Origin: HGM13233 sp964478515
Lineage (GTDB): Bacteria > Bacillota > Clostridia > Oscillospirales > Ruminococcaceae
Assembly: GCA_964478515.1 (NCBI GenBank)
Contig: CAYZIL010000002.1
Span: 1-64,000, forward strand
Direction: 5' to 3'
DNA: 64,000 bases
Of the stretch, positions 50,301 through 58,560 are shown piece by piece. Each line of letters starts with the position of its first letter. The first letter of the stretch is position 1. Below the pieces are notes generated by a model that was given only the letters and a program-made list of their open reading frames with translations, ran no database searches and was not told the DNA's origin. The translations under genes were made by a program, and so were the position numbers.

Positions 50301-51656
50301 ATGTTAAGTGACAAATCCAACCTATTGACCGAGGGGACTATCTGGAAAAAGATTGTCCGCTTCGCCATGCCTCTATTTTGGGGCAACCTGTTCCAACAGA
50401 TGTACAACGTCGCCGACTCACTGGTCGTCGGCAACTTTTGCGGCAGCGACGCACTTGCCGCCGTCGGTTCTTCCGGCAGTCTAATTCATCTGCTGGTGGG
50501 CTTTTTTATGGGCACCTTTACCGGCGCCGGCGTCGTTATTGCCCGCTATTTCGGCGCGCGCGACACCGCAAATGTGCGCAAGTCGATACACACTACCGTC
50601 GCTTTCGGAATAGCGGCCGGAATTGGGCTAACCGTACTCGGCGTGCTGTGCACACCGACAATACTGCGCTGGATGGGCACGCCGGCAAGCGTGCTGCCAA
50701 ACTCGGTGCTGTATTTCCGAATCTACTTTTCCGGAATCATATTTTCGGTGCTTTACAACACCGTCAGCGGCATTTTTCGCGCTGTCGGCGACAGCGTCCA
50801 CCCGCTGTATTACCTAATAGTCTCAACCGTTACCAATGTGGTGCTTGACATTGTCTTTATTGCCGTTTTCGACTGGGGCATTGCCGGCGCCGCCTACGCC
50901 ACGGTAATAGCGCAGGCGCTCAGCGCGGCGCTGAGCCTGCGCAAACTGGCGGTGTCCGACCCCGAATACCGTCTGCGCTGGCGTGAAATCCGCTTTGACA
51001 AGCCGCTGCTGCGCGAAATACTGCGCATGGGACTGCCCTCCGGCGTGCAAAACTCCATTATTGCCTTCGCCAATATCATCGTTCAGTCCAACATCAACGC
51101 CTTTGGCGCAATGGCGATGGCCGGCTGCGGCGCCTATTCCAAAATAGAGGGCTTCGGCTTTTTGCCGATTACCAGCTTTTCGCTGTCACTGACGACATTC
51201 GTCAGCCAAAATCTCGGCGCCAAGCAGTACGACCGCGCCAGAAACGGCGCCCGCTTCGGCATAATTACCACCGTAATTCTCGCCGAGCTCATCGGCATAG
51301 CCATCTACCTTTTCTCGCCCTGGCTGATAGCCGCTTTCAACAGCGAAAGCGCCGTCGTCGGCTTCGGCGTCGCCCAAGCGCGCACCGTAACGCTCTTTTA
51401 CTTTCTGCTCGCTTTTTCCCACTCTGTCGCCGGCATTATGCGCGGCGCCGGCAAAGCAACGGTGCCGATGTTCGTTATGATGCTGTGCTGGTGCGTCATT
51501 CGCATTACCTACATCACCATTATAGTTCGCTTTATTCCCGACATCCGCTGCGTGTTTTGGGCCTACCCGCTTACCTGGACACTCAGCTCAATAATCTTCC
51601 TCATCTACTACCTGCGCGCCGACTGGGTGCACAGCTACGACCGGCTGCGGGAATAA
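50301..51656 (+). CDS. MATE-family multidrug/Na+ antiporter
   Basis: 451 residues with twelve hydrophobic segments. The N-terminal PLFWGNLFQQMYNVADSLVVGNF is the DinF/NorM-type MATE signature, repeated in weaker form after the midpoint. It exports cationic compounds, usually driven by Na+ or H+. GGAG precedes the ATG. It is a single gene between the ntp terminator and its own hairpin. Confidence 0.93.
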   Translation: MLSDKSNLLTEGTIWKKIVRFAMPLFWGNLFQQMYNVADSLVVGNFCGSDALAAVGSSGSLIHLLVGFFMGTFTGAGVVIARYFGARDTANVRKSIHTTVAFGIAAGIGLTVLGVLCTPTILRWMGTPASVLPNSVLYFRIYFSGIIFSVLYNTVSGIFRAVGDSVHPLYYLIVSTVTNVVLDIVFIAVFDWGIAGAAYATVIAQALSAALSLRKLAVSDPEYRLRWREIRFDKPLLREILRMGLPSGVQNSIIAFANIIVQSNINAFGAMAMAGCGAYSKIEGFGFLPITSFSLSLTTFVSQNLGAKQYDRARNGARFGIITTVILAELIGIAIYLFSPWLIAAFNSESAVVGFGVAQARTVTLFYFLLAFSHSVAGIMRGAGKATVPMFVMMLCWCVIRITYITIIVRFIPDIRCVFWAYPLTWTLSSIIFLIYYLRADWVHSYDRLRE

Positions 51657-51693
51657 AAAACGCCGCCGAACCCGACAGCCGTAAAAAAACAAT

Positions 51694-51731
51694 ACGCCCG
51701 CCGCAGGAGTACCGACCCCTGCGGCGGGCGT
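51694..51731. terminator. Bidirectional terminator, MATE and anti-sigma genes
   Basis: A perfect fourteen-base stem (ACGCCCGCCGCAGG with its complement) and a ten-base loop. TGTTTTG follows on the plus strand and ATTGTTTTTTT on the minus strand. Confidence 0.88.
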
Positions 51732-51780
51732 TGTTTTGTGCGCGGTCCATTTCGGTATTTGCTAAAACAATAATTACTCT

Positions 51781-52686
51781 TTATTGTGCGGCCTTGTCTT
51801 GTTTGTGCTGCTTTAGCAGAGCCGCGCCGAAAATAAGCGTTCCGTAAATTGCCGCTGCCGCAACACAATTCAATATAAAATCACTTGCCACGGAAAACGT
51901 GGTAAAACCGGTCGCGAGTGCCAGGTGCGCGAGCATATAGGAAAGCGGCGCGGCAAACAAATACCGGCAAATTTTACTTGCCTTCTCTTTCTTTCTCAAT
52001 ATAAACCAAACTAGCCCGATTAGAACTGCGGCGGCAAGCGCAAAGACAAAATAGTAACCGAGCACGATTCGCGGTAAAAACGTGATATGATCGTACGGGC
52101 CAGTGCCGTAAATAACCGTTGCATTGTCGAGCGTATTGGTGCAATCGCAATAATAAGCAACGGCAGTTTTTTCGGCATTTGACGAGATTAGCGCAGACGT
52201 CGCTGTTTTGCCGAGTATTTTGTCCCACGCGCAAGTCCACGCCTCAATTTCCACCTCAGTAGTCCCATTCTCCTCGTTCATCGTTCTTACTACCTTGCAG
52301 GAAGTTACGTTGTCGGAAAACTGCGCGTATACGTCGCCGTTTTCCGCTTCGGTAACGACAATTCCACTGTCTTTGTAAGAGACGTAGTCGGGCTTAATCA
52401 TTCGCGCAAACACGCTGAGCATAACCACAAACACGAGCAGCGCCGAAAACAGCACCGCTGTCACTTTTCTGCTGCGAATGTCCTTGCAAACCAGTTTGAG
52501 TGAATTTTCGTTCGGTGCGGCGGCGACGCTGTCGCTGTCGACCGGGAGCTGCAATTTATCCAGGTATTCCGCGCAGTCTTTGCATTCCGCAACATGTTCG
52601 CGTACCAAGGCGTTTGATTCCTCTCCTGTCAGCTTTTCGGCATAAAGCGGCAGCAGATCCCGAACCACACCACACGCTGTTTTCAT
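51781..52686 (-). CDS. Anti-sigma factor-like membrane protein with zf-HC2 zinc finger
   Basis: 301 residues. The N-terminal zinc-binding anti-sigma domain contains CGVVRDLLPLYAEKLTGEES and HVAECKDC (His-x3-Cys-x2-Cys). A span at ~76-96 (TAVLFSALLVFVVMLSVFA), an extracellular sensor region of ~110 residues, and three C-terminal spans follow. It probably holds the adjacent ECF sigma factor inactive until an envelope signal arrives. The stop/start overlap with the sigma gene (ATGA) supports the pairing. Local base composition is lower in GC than the surroundings. Confidence 0.85.
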   Translation of the reverse strand: MKTACGVVRDLLPLYAEKLTGEESNALVREHVAECKDCAEYLDKLQLPVDSDSVAAAPNENSLKLVCKDIRSRKVTAVLFSALLVFVVMLSVFARMIKPDYVSYKDSGIVVTEAENGDVYAQFSDNVTSCKVVRTMNEENGTTEVEIEAWTCAWDKILGKTATSALISSNAEKTAVAYYCDCTNTLDNATVIYGTGPYDHITFLPRIVLGYYFVFALAAAVLIGLVWFILRKKEKASKICRYLFAAPLSYMLAHLALATGFTTFSVASDFILNCVAAAAIYGTLIFGAALLKQHKQDKAAQ

Positions 52687-53177
52687 TTTGTCTCCTCCAG
52701 TATAGTTTGTATTTTGCTTTTCGCCCGGTGATAGGTGACGCAGGCCCAGTTCTCCGTCTTGCCGAAAATTTCGGCAATCTGCCTGAAGCTCAATTCGCCG
52801 AAAACCCGCAAATCAAACACCTCTTTGTAGGGTTCTTGCAGCGAATGCAGCGCCTTGAAAATATCCATAGAGGACTCGGCGTCGGCCACCTGTTCCTCAA
52901 CTCCCGGTCCGTCACTGCTTTTTTCCGAAACGCTGTCAAGCGCAACTGTTCGGCCGGCCTGTTTTAGATAGGAATAATAGCTGTTTTTCGCTATTTGGCA
53001 AAGCCAGCTGCGCACGTCGCTTCTGCCCTCAAACTTATTGATAGCGCTCATCGCTTTGAAAAAGGTCTCGCCGGTTATTTCGTCCGCTATCTGCGCGCTG
53101 CCGCAAAGTTTCAACAAGTATTTGTGTACCGCGCCGAAATGCGCAAGATATATTTTTTCAAACTCGGGTCCAGTCAC
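52683..53177 (-). CDS. ECF-type RNA polymerase sigma factor
   Basis: 164 residues. Region 2 (ADEITGETFFKAMSAINKFEGRSDVRSWLCQIAKNSYYSYLK) and region 4 (LQEPYKEVFDLRVFGELSFRQIAEIFGKTENWACVTYHRAKSKI) show an ECF sigma factor. GTG start behind AGGAGGTG. It is followed by its presumed anti-sigma factor with a four-base overlap. I could not identify a matching autoregulatory promoter with confidence. Confidence 0.92.
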   Translation of the reverse strand: MTGPEFEKIYLAHFGAVHKYLLKLCGSAQIADEITGETFFKAMSAINKFEGRSDVRSWLCQIAKNSYYSYLKQAGRTVALDSVSEKSSDGPGVEEQVADAESSMDIFKALHSLQEPYKEVFDLRVFGELSFRQIAEIFGKTENWACVTYHRAKSKIQTILEETK

Positions 53178-53377
53178 TTTTTCACCTCCTGTCTGTTAGA
53201 CTCTGAAAAGCAAATAATCTTACAAACTTTTTTGCAAAAAAGCTGCCTGCTTTACGCAAACAGCTTTGAGTCGGAAAACAGACGCTTTCCCTACACCGAT
53301 GCTCACCCTCATGTCGGCAGGCGGTTTCCCGGCGCTATTTTTCGTTCAGCGCGGCGCGGCTCACCTCGGTCGTGAGC

Positions 53378-54514
53378 TCAGTTTTTGCTCAGCAGCCGCG
53401 CCAGCAGCGGCCGGTGGGCCTTCATTGCGCCCTTGGGACAAAACTCGCCGCAGCAAAAACAGCATATGCAGCGGCTGCGGTCAATATGGGCGCGCCCGTC
53501 GCTGATGGTAATCGCCTTCATCGGGCAATACTCGGCGCATTTGCCGCAGCCGACACAGCCGGAGTCGGGCTGCGGCCGGCTGCTGAGCAGCCGTTTCATC
53601 AGCGTCGACATCAACTTACCGCTGAGCCCCCAGCTGCGGATGTCGCCCTTAGGCTGCAGCTTGAAGTCAACGACGCTGAACTCGGCGAGCGAGCCGAAAA
53701 TTTCCAGTTCGCCGGTCGTCGCCGGCGTCAAATCGCGTACCACTGCGGCGGCGATAGTCGGCACGTCGGCGGCGCCGAGACCTATAAGACCGGCGGCGGC
53801 AACGTCGAGCGCGTGGGGGTTAAAAGATGCTATGAGCGCGCCGACCAGGCGCGGGTCGCCGTAGGACGGGCCGTTGCCCTCCATGGCGACGACGGCGTCA
53901 CACAAGCACAAGCGCGGCTTGAAAAACTCGCAGAGGTCGACAAGCATGTCGGCAAAAGCCTCGTGCGTGGGGAATTTATAGTGGCTTTCGGTCTTGTGCA
54001 TGCCGGCGACGCCGCCGAACATGTTTTTGCAAGCGCCGGTATAGGCCATCAGCGCGTGGGTCTTCAGTTTGCACAGGTCAATTATCGCGTCGGCCTTGAG
54101 CAGCCAGCCGGTGCAGCAAAAACGGTGCATGACGCGCGCCTCCTTTATTTCGGCGTCGGTCTCGCTGAAGTCATAGTTGAGTTTGGCGCCGCTGTCGCAA
54201 ACGCCGCTCATGCCGGTGACACGGTAGACGGGTTCAAGATAGACGCGCGTAAAAGGACCGCCGGGGCTGTCGCCCAGCGTCACCTCGGCGCCGCGGGCAA
54301 TAAGGCGCTCGCACAGCGCGCGCACCAGCGCCGGGTGCGGCGTCGCCGCCTTTTCGGGCGCGTGCGCGCCGATAAGGTTCACCTTTACCGCTATTTTCAT
54401 GCCCGGCTTGACCCAGTCAAGCCCGCCTATAGGCGCAAGCACACCGTCGAGCGCCGCGCTGACGTTTTCGGTTTCGTAATTTGCACAAGCAAATACACTC
54501 ACACGCTTGTCCAT
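53378..54514 (-). CDS. DUF362-domain protein with C-terminal 2[4Fe-4S] ferredoxin
   Basis: 378 residues. The N-terminal ~300 residues match DUF362 (VKVNLIGAHAPEKAATPHPALVRALCERL, LGDSPGGPF, DLCKLKTHALMAYTGACKNMFG). The last ~60 hold two clusters: CVGCGKCAEYC with CP, and CICCFCCGEFCP. DUF362 ferredoxins occur widely in Clostridia and are thought to act in electron transfer or metal handling, without defined biochemistry. GGAGGAG precedes the ATG. It is a single gene with 200 unremarkable bases between it and the ECF gene. Confidence 0.88.
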   Translation of the reverse strand: MDKRVSVFACANYETENVSAALDGVLAPIGGLDWVKPGMKIAVKVNLIGAHAPEKAATPHPALVRALCERLIARGAEVTLGDSPGGPFTRVYLEPVYRVTGMSGVCDSGAKLNYDFSETDAEIKEARVMHRFCCTGWLLKADAIIDLCKLKTHALMAYTGACKNMFGGVAGMHKTESHYKFPTHEAFADMLVDLCEFFKPRLCLCDAVVAMEGNGPSYGDPRLVGALIASFNPHALDVAAAGLIGLGAADVPTIAAAVVRDLTPATTGELEIFGSLAEFSVVDFKLQPKGDIRSWGLSGKLMSTLMKRLLSSRPQPDSGCVGCGKCAEYCPMKAITISDGRAHIDRSRCICCFCCGEFCPKGAMKAHRPLLARLLSKN

Positions 54515-54599
54515 CTGCTCCTCCGTGAAACAGTTTCAGAATAAATCATTATTTGCTATGTTACCACAAAACAAACCGGCGCACAACATTTTGCCGCGC

Positions 54600-54628
54600 T
54601 TGACGGCGGCGCCGCTTTACGGTATTTT
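54600..54628 (+). promoter_or_regulatory. Promoter of the mgtC-like gene
   Basis: TTGACG (54600-54605) and TATTTT (54623-54628) with a 17-base spacer, 30 bases before the start. An overlapping A/T-rich stretch to 54650 could provide an alternative -10. Confidence 0.5.
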
Positions 54629-54658
54629 ATAAGCAGATAATATAAAAGGAGAGCACCG

Positions 54659-55345
54659 ATGGACGAGATTATCGCCGCATTGCGCGAGGTAAATATCTGG
54701 TCGCTGCTGCTGCGCTTCGTGCTCGCCGTTTTGTTCGGCGGGCTTATTGGCATGGAGCGCGAACACAAGCACCAGCCGGCCGGCTTTCGCACCCACATTC
54801 TCGTGTGCCTGGGCGCGGCGCTGGTAATGGCGACCAACCAGTACATGGCCGCGGCGTTCCCCGGCGCCGACCCGACAAGAATGGGCGCGCAGGTAATAAG
54901 CGGCATCGGCTTTCTCGGCGCCGGCTCAATAATTATGACCCGAGACCGCCGCGTGCGCGGTTTGACTACGGCGGCCTCGCTGTGGGCGAGCGGCTGCATG
55001 GGGCTGGCGCTGGGCTGCGGATTTTACGAGGCCTCTATTATCGCTTTTGTGCTTATACTGCTGGTCAACACCGGTTTTCGCAATCTCGGATTGCGAATAA
55101 AATCGCATTCCATTCGCAGAGAGTATTTTGTCGAGCTGACAAATTCGCAGGCGCTCGGCGAGCTTGTCAACATGCTGCGCGCCGCCGAGCTGCAAGTGGA
55201 AAACCTTGAGCTGGTAAAAAACGAGTCGCTGCCCGGCGCGTTTGCGGCGGTGTTGACACTTTCTTTCGGCAGCGAGCGCGACCACGCCACTGCGCTGGAA
55301 ATTATTAAAAAGACGCCCGGCGTCGTCAAGGCTAACGAGATATAA
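54659..55345 (+). CDS. MgtC/SapB-family membrane protein
   Basis: 228 residues. Four to five spans in the first ~140 residues carry the family signature FGGLIGMEREHKHQPAGFRTH and GIGFLGAGSIIMTRDRRVRGLTTAASLWASGCMGLALG. A C-terminal ACT-like cytoplasmic domain (REYFVELTNSQALGELVNML) follows. In pathogens MgtC inhibits the F-type ATPase and supports growth at low Mg2+; its role here is unknown. AAAGGAGAG lies upstream. Confidence 0.9.
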   Translation: MDEIIAALREVNIWSLLLRFVLAVLFGGLIGMEREHKHQPAGFRTHILVCLGAALVMATNQYMAAAFPGADPTRMGAQVISGIGFLGAGSIIMTRDRRVRGLTTAASLWASGCMGLALGCGFYEASIIAFVLILLVNTGFRNLGLRIKSHSIRREYFVELTNSQALGELVNMLRAAELQVENLELVKNESLPGAFAAVLTLSFGSERDHATALEIIKKTPGVVKANEI

Positions 55346-55403
55346 GCACATCTTTTCCTCTGCTTAATGCTCCTGTTTTAGTCTGCAAGACCCCACAAGC
55401 GAC

Positions 55404-55446
55404 AAAATCCCCCCGATGTAAAACAGCGGTACATCGGGGGGATTTT
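55404..55446. terminator. Bidirectional terminator
   Basis: Perfect seventeen-base stem from AAAATCCCCCCGATGTA and its complement with a nine-base loop. Each arm supplies a T-run, so it serves mgtC on the plus strand and the nuclease-like gene on the minus strand. Confidence 0.88.
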
Positions 55447-55475
55447 ATTTTGTTTTTTTATAAACGCGCCGCAGG

Positions 55476-56126
55476 CTACAAATCCGCAGCGCCGCCGCTT
55501 TCGGCGGCACGCTCTTTTTTCAGCTTTTGCGCGTCTTTGCGGCGCTTGCGCACGGCGTCCATTGCCTGTTTGTGAAAGCAATGCTGCTGCTCGCTGTCTA
55601 TTTCCAGCGAGCGCGCCGCGACACCGGCACGCAGCGAACAGACATAAATGTGCTGGATGTCGTTAATATACAGCGCGCTGTAGCGCCGCAGCATAAAGCG
55701 CTGCTCGCGCCGCAAGCGGGCAGCGGCGGCTTCGGCCTGCTGCAAACTTAAGTCCGCGGCGGAAAAAATATAAAGTTCGTAGCGGCGCGCGCGGGCATAT
55801 TCGCCGCTGTGCAGCCGCCTGAGCTTGCGCGTCAGCGCCTGCGCCAGCTGCTCGCCCACGTCGGTGTCGGCGGCAAGCGCGTAGGGCGAGTCGCCCTCGT
55901 GAGCGCGCATTTCAAAATACATGGCGTAGGCAGTGGCTACGTTCTGCGGCATTGCGCGGGTGACCTCGACGGCGACCCGGCCGTCCTGAGTTTGCAAGTC
56001 GGGACTGTCAGTACAGTACAACTGCGCGTAATCGCCGCCGAAAAGCGCCGCCAGCGAGACGCGCGCGTATTGCTCAAAGTATTCGGTACCGAGCGGTTGA
56101 AAGTCGGCACCGCGCGGCGCCGCCAC
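55476..56126 (-). CDS. Uncharacterised protein, possibly PD-(D/E)xK nuclease-like
   Basis: 216 residues from a GTG that shares its G with the TAG stop of the HTH gene. No family is recognised. Around residues 41-58 it reads SPDLQ...VAVEVTRA. This resembles the PD...ExK core of restriction-type nucleases in spacing (D43, E54), but with Thr at the lysine position. A helical middle and a strongly basic C-terminus (VRKRRKDAQKLKKERAAE) would suit nucleic-acid binding. No independent ribosome site is seen, so translation probably relies on coupling. It is last in the talC-HTH-this gene run. Confidence 0.6.
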   Translation of the reverse strand: MAAPRGADFQPLGTEYFEQYARVSLAALFGGDYAQLYCTDSPDLQTQDGRVAVEVTRAMPQNVATAYAMYFEMRAHEGDSPYALAADTDVGEQLAQALTRKLRRLHSGEYARARRYELYIFSAADLSLQQAEAAAARLRREQRFMLRRYSALYINDIQHIYVCSLRAGVAARSLEIDSEQQHCFHKQAMDAVRKRRKDAQKLKKERAAESGGAADL

Positions 56127-56317
56127 TACTTTTTGCGCCGCTGCGCGCCGCCGACTTTTTCCTTTTCGGCCGGTTTCGCCGTGTTTTGCGGCAGTGTCCA
56201 GACCTTGTCGGCATTGCGCAGCGCGCCTTTTACAAGGCCCTTTATGCACAGCGTTTCGACCTCGCTCGCACTTATTCCCCACTCTTTTGCGGCCGTGGCC
56301 GCCGTAATGTACTCCAT
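56126..56317 (-). CDS. Small excisionase-like helix-turn-helix protein
   Basis: 63 residues. ITAATAAKEWGISASEVETLCIKGLVKGALRNADKVWTLP is the short winged-helix fold of MerR/excisionase-like DNA-binding proteins, with the wing at WTLPQN. The tail is Lys/Arg-rich. Such proteins in Clostridia often precede a gene for a DNA-acting or uncharacterised partner. GGAGAGAG lies before the ATG, eleven bases after talC. Function is unknown; a regulator of its own operon is possible. Confidence 0.7.
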   Translation of the reverse strand: MEYITAATAAKEWGISASEVETLCIKGLVKGALRNADKVWTLPQNTAKPAEKEKVGGAQRRKK

Positions 56318-56328
56318 ATTCTCTCTCC

Positions 56329-57003
56329 TTACAGTCTGTCTATGCTCACGCCGCCATACGTCTTTTGCCAGTCGGCGCCAAAGTCGTCGACGGCTTTTTT
56401 AATTGCCGCCGAGGCGAATGCCGCGTGCAGTATTGAGGGCGCAACCGTGGCGCAGTGCGAACCCGCGCGCAGCGCGTCGTTTACCTGAGCAATATTTTTG
56501 AAGCTCGCCGCGACTATTTTGGTCTCGACGCCGTTGCGGTCTATCATCTCGCGCAGCGCGGCGGTGACGTCGCGAAAATCGACGTCGAGATTCTCCATCC
56601 GGTTGCAGTAGGTGGCGAGGTAATCGGCGCCGGCCGCTATCGACATAAAGCCCTGAATCTTGGAATATATCGCCGTGGCGGTGACGCCGTATCCCATTTG
56701 TTTCAGCCTTGCCATTGCCGCTATGCCCTGCTCGCTTGCCGGTATTTTAATATATACCCGCTCGTCAATGTTGCCGCGAATGGCCTCGGCCTCGCGGATA
56801 ATGCCCGCGCAGTCCGTTGCGGTCACCTGCACGTGCAGCGTGCGCTCGCCTATTAGTGCGCGCAGCGCGCGCAAATGCTCAAAAAAATCAACGCCGCTCT
56901 CCTTGCAGATTATAGAGGGGTTCGTCGTCACGCCGGTGTAGGGAAAAATCTCGCCCGCTTTTTTGATTTCGGCAAGGTTGGCAGTATCGAAAAGGAATTC
57001 CAT
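56329..57003 (-). CDS. talC: Transaldolase-like / fructose-6-phosphate aldolase
   Basis: 224 residues, the short TalC/FSA form. Start MEFLFDTANLAEIK, then PYTGVTTNPSIICKE, the Schiff-base lysine K86 in VYIKIPAS, and a C-terminal helix pattern. It transfers dihydroxyacetone units or cleaves fructose 6-phosphate; the YCNRMENLD substitution for the usual SPYVGR segment leaves specificity open. AGGAG at good spacing before ATG 57003. Divergent from a glycyl-radical activase, a pairing reminiscent of the E. coli talC-pflD-pflC region. Confidence 0.88.
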   Translation of the reverse strand: MEFLFDTANLAEIKKAGEIFPYTGVTTNPSIICKESGVDFFEHLRALRALIGERTLHVQVTATDCAGIIREAEAIRGNIDERVYIKIPASEQGIAAMARLKQMGYGVTATAIYSKIQGFMSIAAGADYLATYCNRMENLDVDFRDVTAALREMIDRNGVETKIVAASFKNIAQVNDALRAGSHCATVAPSILHAAFASAAIKKAVDDFGADWQKTYGGVSIDRL

Positions 57004-57136
57004 GTAAATATCTCCTGTTATTTTATGGCTCAATTATACCACCGCGCCGGCGGCACAGCAACCGCGCTTTACAACAGCGCGCTTGACTGATAAAATAAAT
57101 GGCGTCGCCGAAAAAAACACCGCGGAGGATATTCAC

Positions 57137-58033
57137 TTGCAGCAAGCTCTTATTTTCAACATCCAAAAATTCTGTATCCACGACGGCCCCGGCATTCGCA
57201 CGACCGTCTTTTTTAAGGGCTGTCCGCTGCACTGCGGCTGGTGCTCGAACCCCGAGTCGCAGTCCGGCATGGCACAGCTGCTGCACAACCCGGTGCGCTG
57301 CGTAAATTGCCGCAGTTGCCTTAACTACTGCACCGCAAAGGCAATATCTTTCCCCTACGGTTCTTTTTTACTCGACCGCGAGCGCTGCAGCGCCTGCGGC
57401 GACTGCACCGCCGCCTGCGAACAACAAGCGCTGAGTGTTGCCGGTAAAGCGACCGCGCTTGAGGAAGTCGTGCGCGTTTGCCTTCAGGACAAAATATTCT
57501 ACGATAAATCCGGCGGCGGCGTCACCCTTTCCGGCGGCGAGCCGCTACTGCACGCGGAATTCGCGCTGTCGCTGCTGCGCGAACTCAACGAGCGCTGGGT
57601 GCACACCGCGGTCGAAACTACCGGCTGTGTCGCGCCCGAAACCATGCTCGGCGCCGCCGGGCTCACCGACTTGTTTCTCTTTGACATAAAGCACTACGAC
57701 AGCCGCCGCCACCGCGAGGGCACAGGCGAGGGCAACGAGCTGATTCTCGCCAATTTTCGCGCCGCCGCCAAAACCGGCGTTGAAATATTGCCGCGCATTC
57801 CGGTAATACCCGGCTTCAACGACTCACTTGACGACGCGCGCGGCTTTGCGCAGCTGCTGTTTGAGCTCGGCGCAAAGCGCGTGCAGCTGCTGCCCTTCCA
57901 CCAGCTGGGCGCAAATAAATACCGCTGCTTAGAGCGTGAGTACGCGTTCGACGGCAAAGCGCAGCTGCACGCCGAACAGCTGGCAGACTACCGCGCCGTG
58001 CTGTGTGACGCCGGTCTCGACTGTTTCTTTTAA
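57137..58033 (+). CDS. Glycyl-radical enzyme activating protein (PflA/PflC-like radical SAM)
   Basis: 298 residues. KGCPLHCGWCSNPE provides the radical SAM Cys-x3-Cys-x2-Cys cluster. It is followed by a two-cluster ferredoxin insert (CVNCRSCLNYC and CSACGDCTAAC), the LSGGEPLL SAM motif and the core barrel. The insert is typical of activases of glycyl-radical enzymes other than plain Pfl, such as glycerol dehydratase or PflC types. TTG 57137 has GGAGG eight bases upstream. No glycyl-radical enzyme is within the window. Confidence 0.9.
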   Translation: MQQALIFNIQKFCIHDGPGIRTTVFFKGCPLHCGWCSNPESQSGMAQLLHNPVRCVNCRSCLNYCTAKAISFPYGSFLLDRERCSACGDCTAACEQQALSVAGKATALEEVVRVCLQDKIFYDKSGGGVTLSGGEPLLHAEFALSLLRELNERWVHTAVETTGCVAPETMLGAAGLTDLFLFDIKHYDSRRHREGTGEGNELILANFRAAAKTGVEILPRIPVIPGFNDSLDDARGFAQLLFELGAKRVQLLPFHQLGANKYRCLEREYAFDGKAQLHAEQLADYRAVLCDAGLDCFF

Positions 58034-58177
58034 GCTGCAAACGCGCGGCAATATTGCTGGCTGCCGGCGTCAAAAGGCGCTTACGGCAATGGCTGACGAG
58101 CTGAGCCTGAATAAGTAAGGAGCACGCTGTTCTGAACATAAAAAACGTTCTTCAGCAACTACATGACGTCCCGATTC

Positions 58178-58305
58178 GCCTCTTATGCTCCCCGACCCCA
58201 TTAACCCCTAAAGGCAAGGGGAAAACCATTTGACTCTCTTTGAGCTTCGCGCTTGCGGCGCGAGCTCGTTTTCGTTGCCGGCACTTTTGCGCCCTTTTCG
58301 CTAAC
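58178..58305 (+). repeat. Dispersed intergenic repeat, copy B
   Basis: Lies in the 527-base gene-free stretch 58034-58560. It matches copy A (16150-16275) through GCTCCCCGAC, TTGACTCTCTTTGAGCTTCGCGC, GAGCTCGTTTTCGTT and CGCTAA. The hairpin is kept with one bulged base (GAGCTTCGCGC against GCGCGAGCTC) although loop bases differ, as expected for a structured element. A GC-rich hairpin follows at 58338. Confidence 0.7.
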
Positions 58306-58337
58306 CACACTTGACAATGTAAAAACGCAAAAACAAC

Positions 58338-58364
58338 GCGGCGGCGGATTTTATCCGCCGCCGC
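58338..58364. terminator. GC-rich hairpin after repeat copy B
   Basis: Perfect twelve-base stem GCGGCGGCGGAT/ATCCGCCGCCGC with a TTT loop. On the minus strand a GTTGTTTTTGCGTTTTT stretch follows. It could terminate minus-strand read-through from clpB, or be part of the repeat module. Confidence 0.55.
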
Positions 58365-58482
58365 AAATGAACTTAACGAGCCGTCGGCAAAAAAATGCCG
58401 CAAAGTACATCGCCCGCTAAAAAACCGGCCGCAGTCGCTTGCGGCCGCCGCTGGGAGCGTCCTTCTCGTTGCGACCAACGGC

Positions 58483-58528
58483 AAAACAGCGACCCGCTGA
58501 AAACCGACTTCAGGCGGGTCGCTGTTTT
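58483..58528. terminator. Bidirectional terminator after clpB
   Basis: AAAACAGCGACCCGC pairs with GCGGGTCGCTGTTTT around a 16-base loop that itself contains TGAA/TTCA pairing. It is 33 bases beyond the clpB stop, with T-runs on both strands. Confidence 0.85.
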
Positions 58529-58560
58529 TATCTGCTGTAATTTCTGCCGCTATCCGGCGC

